Of a DNA stretch of 12,536 nt, positions 6,523 to 12,536 are shown in pieces; the stretch's first letter is position 1; each line of letters begins with the position of its first letter. The DNA is from PWHG01 sp964406935 (GTDB lineage: Bacteria > Patescibacteriota > Patescibacteriia > Patescibacteriales > UBA12465). The position numbers and the translations under genes are program-made. The stretch lies in contig CAYOTM010000020.1 in the NCBI GenBank assembly GCA_964406935.1, positions 1 to 12,536 of the forward strand, in the 5' to 3' direction. The notes beneath the pieces were generated by a model that had not been told where the DNA came from, searched no databases, and worked only from the letters and a program-made list of their open reading frames with translations.

Positions 6523-6695
6523 ATCCCGGAGGCAGCGAACTGAGTTACCGTTGGCCCGATTGTTGTTGTTCAGATTAGCTGAACTGGAATTGAAGTTCAA
6601 GTTGCGAGCGTTAGTGCCAGAAACAGTCGAGCTCCACAGATAACCGTTTGAACCAACATTGTTAAGACTGCCAGTATTGTTGCGGTTGCCAGCCA
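6523..6695 (-). repeat. DGR template repeat (TR)
   Basis: This 173-base segment lies between avd and the target gene and is near-identical to three segments inside the target gene. Read in the target's frame it contains 17 AAY (Asn) codons in about 57, for example NLNFNSSSANLNNNN, the hallmark of a DGR template. AAY codons can be rewritten to many residues but never to a stop. In VR1 all 21 differences lie at coding-strand A of the TR. The invariant A-poor 3' end (GTTCGCTGCCTCCGG) corresponds to the homing-initiation region. The segment has no start codon of its own and is not a gene. Confidence 0.95.
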
Positions 6696-6722
6696 AAAAA
6701 TAAATAATAAGCACTTAATTAT

Positions 6723-6763
6723 TTATTTTAACCAAATATAAATAGGGTTAAAATAATTGGTAA
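6723..6763 (-). promoter_or_regulatory. Candidate TR promoter inside an inverted repeat
   Basis: On the minus strand TTACCA (6758-6763), a 17-base spacer and TATATT (6735-6740) form a moderate promoter that would start the TR RNA about 33 bases before TR. The -10 lies in the loop of an 11-bp perfect inverted repeat (6723-6733 with 6746-6756, TTATTTTAACC and its complement), which could be an operator or an RNA stem. Confidence 0.35.
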
Positions 6764-6817
6764 TACTAATAAATTAACCGCTAACTTACTAGTGGCTTAT
6801 CGGATTTATTATATTAT

Positions 6818-6860
6818 CCCAATGGTGATTGAAAAAATAATTTTTTCTAATAACCACTGG
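6818..6860. repeat. Imperfect palindrome between TR and the target gene
   Basis: CCAATGGTGATTG plus A-run pairs with T-run plus CTAATAACCACTGG, with two mismatches and one bulge. It sits in the 249-base non-coding gap between TR and the target stop. It could be a weak terminator on either strand. The rest of the gap is AT-rich and shows no gene. Confidence 0.45.
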
Positions 6861-6890
6861 CTCTAATAAATTATTAAAAAGCCTCTAAAT

Positions 6891-6917
6891 TTATCCGCTG
6901 CTACAAGCAGCGGATAA
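6891..6917 (-). terminator. Strong hairpin downstream of the DGR target gene
   Basis: A 12-bp perfect stem (TTATCCGCTGCT and its complement) with a 3-base loop, followed on the minus strand by AAATTTAGAGGCTTTTT. It is the likely transcription terminator for the target gene, though the T-tract is delayed. Confidence 0.6.
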
Positions 6918-6926
6918 GAGACGAAT

Positions 6927-6944
6927 CAGACCCTAAAGGGTCTG
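6927..6944 (-). promoter_or_regulatory. DGR homing hairpin immediately 3' of VR1
   Basis: A 7-bp perfect stem, CAGACCC with GGGTCTG, around a 4-base loop, begins directly after the stop codon and 3 bases after VR1. Size and placement match the hairpin/cruciform known to promote retrohoming in the Bordetella phage DGR. No equivalent is seen after VR2 or VR3. Confidence 0.7.
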
Positions 6945-9900
6945 TTAATCCCGGAGGCAGCGAACTGAGAGACCGTAGGCCCGAGAGTAGCTGCTCAGAT
7001 AAGCTGAACTGGAACTGAAGCGCAAGCCGCGAGCGTAAGTGCCAGAAACAGTCGAGCTCCACAGATAACCGAATGAACCAACATTGCCAAGACTGCCAGT
7101 ATAGTTGCGGTAGCCAGCCAGGGGGAGTTTTAAGGGGGAGGCGAAGGCACCAGCGGAATCGAGACTGCTCCAACTATTTATTTCGGTGGTTAGTTCAGCG
7201 TCAGTGGGTAGACGAAAGCCAGAGGGACAAGGATTGTTAATACCACCCGCTCCTTGCCAGAGATTAATATTTTGGGGGTTACGCCAGTCATAGGNNNNNN
7301 NNNNNNNNNNNNNNNNNNNNNNNNNNNNNNNNNNNNNNNNNNNNNNNNNNNNNNNNNNNNNNNNNNNNNNNNNNNNNNNNNNNNNNNNNNNNNNATACCA
7401 CCCGCTCCTTGCCAGAGATTAATATTTTGGGGGTTACGCCAGTCATAGGGAGAGGCGGAATTAGTAATAAAATTAGCATGACCGGGAGTGTCGGTGCTGC
7501 TTAAAGTAGCCGTTGTGCCGCTGGTTCTAATTTGATGACCGTCAGCGCCTCGGCCCCATTGATATAAATCGCCATAACAGGCAGCGTCAGTGGAAGATTC
7601 ACACACTTGACTGGCTCCTAAATTGCGATCAAGCCAACACTTGCCGTCTTTTAAAATTGTGCCATAAACTAAGTCGTTATGATTAATAGATGTATGACCA
7701 CAAGAAATAAATTCAAATTCAGCGCTAACGGAAATATCAGATGTTACGTTTATATCTTGACGAGGGTTATTAGTTTGACCATCACTCCAGCGAACAAAAG
7801 AATAGCCAGCATCAGGCACGGCAATCACTGGGCTGCCGTCAAAGCCTGGGGCTACCATTTGTTCAGTCTGACCAATAATTGAACCACCCTCGCCAGCAGA
7901 ATAAGTCAAAGAATAAACTAAATCATCCCGGAGGCAGCGAACCGAGTAACCGCCGGCCCGAACGTAGCTGATCAGATTAGCTGAACTGGAATAGAAGTAC
8001 AAGTAGCGAGCGTTAGTGCCAGAAACAGTAGAGCCCCACAGAGAACCGTAGGAACCAACATCGCCAAGACTGCCAGTATAGTAGCGGTAGCCAGCCAGGG
8101 GGAGTTTTAAGGGGGAGGCGAAGGCACCAGCGGAATCGAGACTGCTCCAACTATTTATTTCGGTGGTTAGTTCAGCGTCAGTGGGTAGACGAAAGCCAGA
8201 GGGACAAGGATTGTTAATACCACCCGCTCCTTGCCAGAGATTAATATTTTGGGGGTTACGCCAGTCATAGGGAGAGGCGGAATTAGTAATAAAATTAGCA
8301 TGACCGGGAGTGTCGGTGCTGCTTAAAGTAGCCGTTGTGCCGCTGGTTCTAATTTGATGACCGTCAGCGCCTCGGCCCCATTGATATAAATCGCCATAAC
8401 AGGCAGCGTCAGTGGAAGATTCACACACTTGACTGGCTCCTAAATTGCGATCAAGCCAACACTTGCCGTCTTTTAAAATTGTGCCATAAACTAAGTCGTT
8501 ATGATTAATAGATGTATGACCACAAGAAATAAATTCAAATTCAGCGCTAACGGAAATATCAGATGTTACGTTTATATCTTGACGAGGGTTATTAGTTTGA
8601 CCATCACTCCAGCGAACAAAAGAATAGCCAGCATCAGGCACGGCAATCACTGGGCTGCCGTCAAAGCCTGGGGCTACCATTTGTTCAGTCTGACCAATAA
8701 TTGAACCACCCTCGCCAGCAGAATAAGTCAAAGAAGACAAATAATCCCGGAGGCAGCGAACTGAGTAACCGTTGGCCCGAAAGTTGGCGAACAGAAGAGC
8801 TGAACTGGAATAGAAGTAAAAGTAGCGAGCGCCAGTGCCAGAAACAGTAGAGCTCCACAGATAACCGTAAGAACCAACATAGTAAAGATTGCCAGTATAG
8901 TCGCGGAAGCCAGCTATAGGAAATTTAAGAGATGAGCCGAAGGCGCCAGCGGCATTTTGACTGCTCCAACTATTAATTTCAGTGGTCAGTTCAGCGTCAG
9001 TGGGTAGACGAAAGCCAGAGGGACAAGGATTGTTGATACCACCCGCTCCTTGCCAGAGATTAATATTTTGGGGGTTACGCCAGTCATAGGGAGAGGCGGA
9101 ATTAGTAATAAAATTAGCATGACCGGGAGTGTCGGTGCTGCTTAAAGTAGCCGTTGTGCCGCTGGTTCTAATTTGATGACCGTCAGCGCCTCGGCCCCAT
9201 TGATATAAATCGCCATAACAGGCAGCGTCAGTGGAGGAGGTACAGACTTGAGTGGCTCCTAAATTGCGATCAAGCCAACACTTGCCATCTTTTATAATAG
9301 TGCCATAAACTAAACCATTATGATTAACAGTTGTGTTACCACAAGAAAAAAATTCAGCACTAACGGAAATATCAGCTGTTACATTTATATCTTGACGAGG
9401 GTTATCTGTTTGACCATCACTCCATTTGATAAATCGAAAATCTTCATTAGGCACAGCGGTTACTGGGCTAGCCTCAACACCTGGGGCTAATATTTGTTCA
9501 GCTTGGCCACTAATTGAACCACCTTCGCCAGCAGAATAAGTCAAAACAAAACTATCAGGAGCACGAACACAACGAATTGAGGCTCCGTAGGCACGTGTTT
9601 GTTCCGTTAAAGCAGCAGCGATAGAACCAAAATACAAAAATGAAGAATCTTCACTCGACACAGATGAACTCCAAAAATGACCAACTGAACCAACACTAAC
9701 GTTACCGGAAAAAATATCGCGGCTACCAGCATTCGGGAATTTTAAACGAGAACTAAAAGCACCATCCGAATTGTTAGTGCACCAACTATTTTTTTCCATA
9801 TTCAGTTCAGCTTGTGTGGGTAAGCGCCAGCCAGCTGGACAAGGATTGTTGGCTCCCAAGGCCCCTTGCCAGAGGTTATCATTTTGAGGATTTCGCCAAT

Positions 9901-10486
9901 CATCAGGAGCAACGGAGGTAGTGATAAAATTACCATGGCCAGGAGTGTCAGTAGTACTTAAAGTAGCCGTTGTGCCGCTAGTTCTGATTTGATGACCATC
10001 AGCATCTCTGCCCCATTGATAAAGATCGCCATAACAGGCTTCATCAGTAGAGGAAGTACAAATCTGAGAAGCTCCTAAATTACGGTCAAGCCAACAAAGT
10101 CCATGTTTAAAAATACTGTTATAAGTAATCCCCTGATGAATCACCGTTGGGCAAACCACATCGCCGCCATAAGAATCAATCAGTTCAACCGTAGCCGGAT
10201 AATACAAAATAAATTCCTGAATCTCGGTGGCTGTTTTAGTGGGAATAAATATATCTTTAGGACCATTATTTTTAACACGATAATTAATACAGTGGGCATC
10301 AATGTTCATTTCCTGGGTAGCGGGTAAGCGACAAAGGTCACTTAAACAAATATTAAAAGTATTTTGAGCATCGGCTAAATTAATCTGAGGATATAAAAAA
10401 TAAGCGCCAAAAAATAAAGTAAAAAAAATCAAAGCAGTAGTTAACAGTCGGCCGGAAAAATTATAAAAAAATTTGTGAACAAACAT
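6945..10486 (-). CDS. DGR target: secreted multi-FISUMP surface protein with three variable repeats
   Basis: Signal peptide at residues 1-39 (hydrophobic core LLTTALIFFTLFFGAYF, cleavage likely after NLADA). A short Cys-containing region comes next. Then come four Fib_succ_major domains (~108-308, 379-581, 653-854, 926-1128), each with CWLDRNLGA, CPxGxRLPTxAEL, the WSS core and, in the last three, SVRCLRD. The first three are each followed by an InlB-like repeat (SAGEGGSIxGQ ... WSDGQTxNPRQDINVT). Domains 2-4 end in VR3, VR2 and VR1. The fold is C-type-lectin-like, and the varied residues should line a ligand-binding face. The 100-N gap interrupts the frame; merging the identical 55-base flanks restores 1,128 residues ending at the TAA at 6945-6947. 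Read literally through the Ns, the frame shifts and ends near 7190, an artefact. The upstream gene is 37 bases away, so an operon is likely. Confidence 0.85.
6948..7120 (-). repeat. Variable repeat VR1 (C-terminal)
   Basis: 173 bases aligned without gaps to TR. There are 21 differences, every one at a TR coding-strand A. It encodes the last 57 residues (GYLWSSTVSGTYARGLRFSS and so on) and ends at the stop codon, beside the homing hairpin. It is probably the most recently written copy. Confidence 0.95.
7121..7913 (-). repeat. Tandem module copy A (interrupted by the gap)
   Basis: After removal of the gap and one copy of the 55-base overlap, this 638-base stretch is identical to 8098-8735. It covers the constant part of FISUMP domain 4 and the InlB-like repeat before it. 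Confidence 0.9.
7295..7394. other. Assembly gap of 100 N flanked by a 55-base duplication
   Basis: Bases 7240-7294 and 7395-7449 are identical. The two contig ends therefore overlap by exactly 55 bases, as de Bruijn graph contigs do, and the Ns are probably placeholders. Removing 155 bases (7295-7449) keeps the target gene in frame. Confidence 0.9.
7925..8097 (-). repeat. Variable repeat VR2 (internal)
   Basis: 173 bases aligned without gaps to TR, with 22 differences at TR coding A and one at a coding G (silent, in the SST codons). It ends FISUMP domain 3 (residues ~797-854) and is followed in frame by an InlB-like repeat. No hairpin follows it. Confidence 0.93.
8098..8735 (-). repeat. Tandem module copy B
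   Basis: 638 bases identical to copy A; the period is 822 bp (274 codons). It encodes the constant part of FISUMP domain 3 and the preceding InlB-like repeat. A third, more diverged copy lies at 8917-9554; within it about 8999-9236 is almost identical to this one. Confidence 0.92.
8744..8916 (-). repeat. Variable repeat VR3 (internal, oldest)
   Basis: 173 bases aligned without gaps to TR, with 22 differences at TR coding A and four at other bases, including Leu to Phe and Ser to Asn changes. It ends FISUMP domain 2 (residues ~524-581). The extra non-A changes suggest longer divergence since its last rewriting. Confidence 0.92.
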
Positions 10487-10523
10487 ATATGAAAATTAAA
10501 TAAAAAAATCAAACACTAAACGC

Positions 10524-11267
10524 TTAATTAATGGACACCCAGTCAAAGTTATAGATTGGGGCGGATAAATCGCTGGCACCAGCTGGAAAATATAAATAGC
10601 GACTGACAGTAATTCCTAAGCGATTTTCTTCAGCCGCCAGCACATGCTTAAAAGATTCACCATAATTAAATAATAAAGCACCTTCAGACGTAAAAGCTAA
10701 ATATTGAGGAAGATCGCCATCACGATACACCACGATAAAATTACTAGCTAAACCGTCATTGCTAATTATTTGCTGATTATTAACAGCATCTACCACTGAA
10801 TAATCATAGCGCAAAACACCAGCTTCAAAAACTCCTTGTTTTAAAATATCCGCTGAAAAAACTGCCCAATCAACCACATTCCCCTGTTTAGTAGCTAAAA
10901 AATCTTCAAAATTTTGAACGGTATATCGCTGTTCATCAGTCAATTGAAAATTTTCATTAAGCCAGGCAACTAAATGACTAGGGCTAAGAAAAATATTGGC
11001 TTCCGTGATTTCTTCGACAGGCAAATTAATTTTCAGGGGAACGGCTGGTCGCTCCCGACGCCAAGCGTCTGGGTCATCATCTAAATTTTCCAGGTTATTT
11101 ACTGTTAAATTTTTCTTTAATAATTTTTCACTATTGATAGATAACTGCAAACTATAAAAAATTAAAAAAACTAGGGCGGTCAACAAAGCGGTAATAATCA
11201 GCACTAAAATTTTATTTTTCCCGCGAGCTAAGGGATTTTTATTTGAAGAAGGTTTTTTAGCGGACAT
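10524..11267 (-). CDS. Membrane-anchored extracytoplasmic protein, unknown; possibly degenerate transglutaminase-like
   Basis: This is a 247-residue protein. A basic cytoplasmic start (MSAKKPSSNKNPLARGKNK) precedes one membrane segment (about residues 20-42), and the rest is external. Residues ~90-215 run SPSHLVAWLNENFQLTDEQ, then KQGNVVDWAVFSADIL and a later NFIVVYRDGDLPQYLAF. This order faintly resembles a transglutaminase-like fold (G-x-C-x-D-x-A helix, then a His strand), but the position of the catalytic Cys is Val and no clear His follows, so it would be inactive. That similarity is a judgement by eye. The gene is 37 bases upstream of the DGR target on the same strand, so the two are probably cotranscribed. 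It might assist export or anchoring of the target, which is speculative. Confidence 0.65.
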   Translation of the reverse strand: MSAKKPSSNKNPLARGKNKILVLIITALLTALVFLIFYSLQLSINSEKLLKKNLTVNNLENLDDDPDAWRRERPAVPLKINLPVEEITEANIFLSPSHLVAWLNENFQLTDEQRYTVQNFEDFLATKQGNVVDWAVFSADILKQGVFEAGVLRYDYSVVDAVNNQQIISNDGLASNFIVVYRDGDLPQYLAFTSEGALLFNYGESFKHVLAAEENRLGITVSRYLYFPAGASDLSAPIYNFDWVSIN

Positions 11268-11492
11268 AAAAATTAAAGAAAATAAATATTTGCTAACAAA
11301 TTAATTAATTTAAGTTTTTAATTACTATTTATTAAAACTTGAGACTGAATTTAAAATTGAAGGTAAAGCTTATAGTTTAAAGTTATTAAAAACCAGCAGA
11401 GAGACTTGAAGCTAAATTTGGAATAAAAAGTGAAGCTGATAATTTAATCTTATTTTTAATTATTACAAAGATTTAAGACGAAATTCTAATAA
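11268..11492 (-). other. Intergenic region before the 247-residue gene
   Basis: This is a 225-base AT-rich gap. No hairpin terminator was found for the gene ending at 11493 and no clear promoter for the next one. Plus-strand fragments around 11352-11475 read like short pieces of a broken frame (for example EAKFGIKSEADNL), but no identity can be supported. Confidence 0.35.
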
Positions 11493-12536
11493 TTATTTAC
11501 TTTCTAGTTTTTCCAGGCGCGTTTTTAAAATTTCCAACTCAGTTTCAAGATATTCAATCGTTTTTTGCTGTTCTTGAAGACCAGCCGTTAAAATCGCCGT
11601 TAAGTTACCATACTGAATTGATTTAAAACCAGTGTTAGAATCAGTCTTAACCAGCTCCGGTAAAACTTTTTCTAAATCTTGAGCAATAAATCCTTGACTT
11701 AATTCCCCGCTTTCCCGCCAAGCAAAGGAAACCGGATTTAATAATTTAATTTTATTAATACTATCGACTAGCGGTTGAATATTATTTTTTAATCTTAAAT
11801 CAGAAGAATAGTAGAAAGCATCGGCTTGGACATTACCATTAACCGTTAGTTTTTCGGTGGGAGCAATAGTGCCAATCCCGACGTCCCCTAAATTATTAAT
11901 TCTCATTTTTTCACTACCGCTAGTAATAAAAACTAAGGTTGGTCCGGTGGTCCAAGATAAACCAGTGGTAGTGTATGATGAAGCACGAATAGATGGAGAA
12001 GTAAGCGTGCCATTGCCGGCTATTATATTTCTACTAGCATCAATAACATTGGTGGTCCCTATTTTATATGAACCAGCTTCAAAAGAAGCGTCTGTTTTTA
12101 AAACATTTGTGGCTCGACTATACAAATTAACAGCCGTGCTAGCAGATCTGAATCTAATGCCACCTGCGGCGGTGGTGTGATCAGCTAACGTTAAGCGGGC
12201 AGCATTGGTAACAGTCGTTCCGATCCCCACTGACCAATCAGTTGAAGAGGCATATAAACTACTGCCCGATAAAGTCCAGTAAGAATCACCGCCGCCACCG
12301 CCACCGCCTAAAGCGGCGCTGTCAACATAATCTTTAGTGGCGGCGTGATCATCATTGATCGGCGTACCGACCACTACTGGTTGACTAAAAGAACCAGTGC
12401 CAACAACTTCGAGTTTGAAAGCGGGAGTAGTGGTGCCGGTGCCGATGCCGACACTGCCCTTAAGGGCAGTAGTGACAATTGAGTCGTTGCCTAAGACAAC
12501 AGTATTTGAACCAAGACTAATGGCATTATAGCCAAT
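11493..12536 (-). CDS. Fibre-like surface protein with C-terminal Peptidase_S74 chaperone (N-terminus beyond window)
   Basis: The frame is open from the window edge, so at least 347 residues are seen. The visible start is head-like repeat sequence (IGYNAISLGSNTVVLGND) of the kind found in trimeric adhesins and tail fibres. It is followed by VGIGT motifs, ATKDYVD, a poly-Gly stretch, more GIGT-x-APTEKLTV repeats, then the S74 intramolecular chaperone. That domain begins at SDLRLKNNI (Ser codon near 11804), where S74 proteins cleave themselves after trimer folding. It continues with NPVSFAW, GFIAQDLEKVLPELV and IQYGNLTAILTAGLQEQ, and ends in a coiled coil. The released chaperone would be about 103 residues. 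In this context it is more likely a cell-surface fibre than a phage tail protein, but a prophage origin cannot be excluded. Confidence 0.88.
   Translation of the reverse strand: MGYNAISLGSNTVVLGNDSIVTTALKGSVGIGTGTTTPAFKLEVVGTGSFSQPVVVGTPINDDHAATKDYVDSAALGGGGGGGDSYWTLSGSSLYASSTDWSVGIGTTVTNAARLTLADHTTAAGGIRFRSASTAVNLYSRATNVLKTDASFEAGSYKIGTTNVIDASRNIIAGNGTLTSPSIRASSYTTTGLSWTTGPTLVFITSGSEKMRINNLGDVGIGTIAPTEKLTVNGNVQADAFYYSSDLRLKNNIQPLVDSINKIKLLNPVSFAWRESGELSQGFIAQDLEKVLPELVKTDSNTGFKSIQYGNLTAILTAGLQEQQKTIEYLETELEILKTRLEKLESK

Noticed and set aside
6400..6714. Open frame of about 104 codons running through the TR on the minus strand
   Set aside because: It is the Asn-rich translation of the TR plus an out-of-frame overlap with avd. 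Its only role is as template RNA; there is no sign of a protein gene.
6901..7173. 90-codon minus-strand frame beginning near VR1
   Set aside because: It is in a different frame from the target protein; the correct frame gives the FISUMP C-terminus after merging the gap.
7679..8704. Two identical 67-codon plus-strand frames at 7679-7882 and 8501-8704
   Set aside because: They are antisense shadows of the identical InlB-like modules in the target gene.
7190..10486. Reading the target gene literally through the Ns to a stop near 7190
   Set aside because: The tail after the gap is out of frame (MTGVTPKILISGKE and so on) and does not match the FISUMP fold; the frame shift comes from the 155-base artefact.
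11350..11480. Possible pseudogene fragments on the plus strand between the fibre gene and the membrane protein gene
   Set aside because: Only short pieces in different frames; no recognisable family and no way to support decay by reading alone.

Overview
The window looks like a metagenome scaffold from a low-GC bacterium, most likely of the Patescibacteria (Candidate Phyla Radiation). This rests on several things: Fib_succ_major/InlB-type surface proteins, a Peptidase_S74 fibre protein, many small membrane-anchored proteins of unknown function, no visible Shine-Dalgarno sites, standard TAA stops and a 100-N assembly gap. The phylum is an inference; no rRNA or ribosomal protein gene is present.

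Layout. Positions 1-1688 (minus) hold most of ligA, the NAD-dependent DNA ligase, cut by the window edge. Its start is preceded by a duplicated copy of its own first codons. Positions 1733-2220 are non-coding and repeat-rich, with a MITE-like inverted repeat and a 78-bp tandem repeat. Positions 2220-2340 (plus) look like an orphan small RNA with its own promoter and terminator. A NYN-domain nuclease gene follows on the minus strand (2335-2832), then two paralogous tiny membrane proteins (2972-3450) and a membrane-anchored protein made of Cys-paired repeats (3759-4658).

The centre of the window is a diversity-generating retroelement (DGR). It comprises a reverse transcriptase (4783-6015, plus), an Avd-like accessory protein (6126-6473, minus), a 173-bp template repeat TR (6523-6695) and a large secreted target protein (6945-10486, minus). 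The target protein has four Fib_succ_major (FISUMP, C-type-lectin-like) domains separated by InlB-like repeats. Three of its four FISUMP domains end in a 173-bp variable repeat (VR1-VR3) matching the TR. In VR1 every difference from the TR (21 of 21) falls at a coding-strand adenine. VR2 has 22 such changes plus 1 other; VR3 has 22 plus 4. The modules between VR1 and VR2 and between VR2 and VR3 share 638 identical bases, so the tandem copies are recent and the diversification is more recent still.

Upstream of the target gene are a membrane-anchored protein of unknown function (10524-11267) and the C-terminal part of a fibre-like protein with a self-cleaving S74 chaperone (11493 to the window end). 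Both are on the same strand and plausibly form a surface-display neighbourhood with the DGR target.

The assembly gap (7295-7394) is flanked by the same 55 bases on both sides. Collapsing that overlap restores one uninterrupted reading frame of 1,128 residues ending just after VR1. The gap is therefore probably an artefact of the tandem modules, although extra 822-bp modules could have been lost there.
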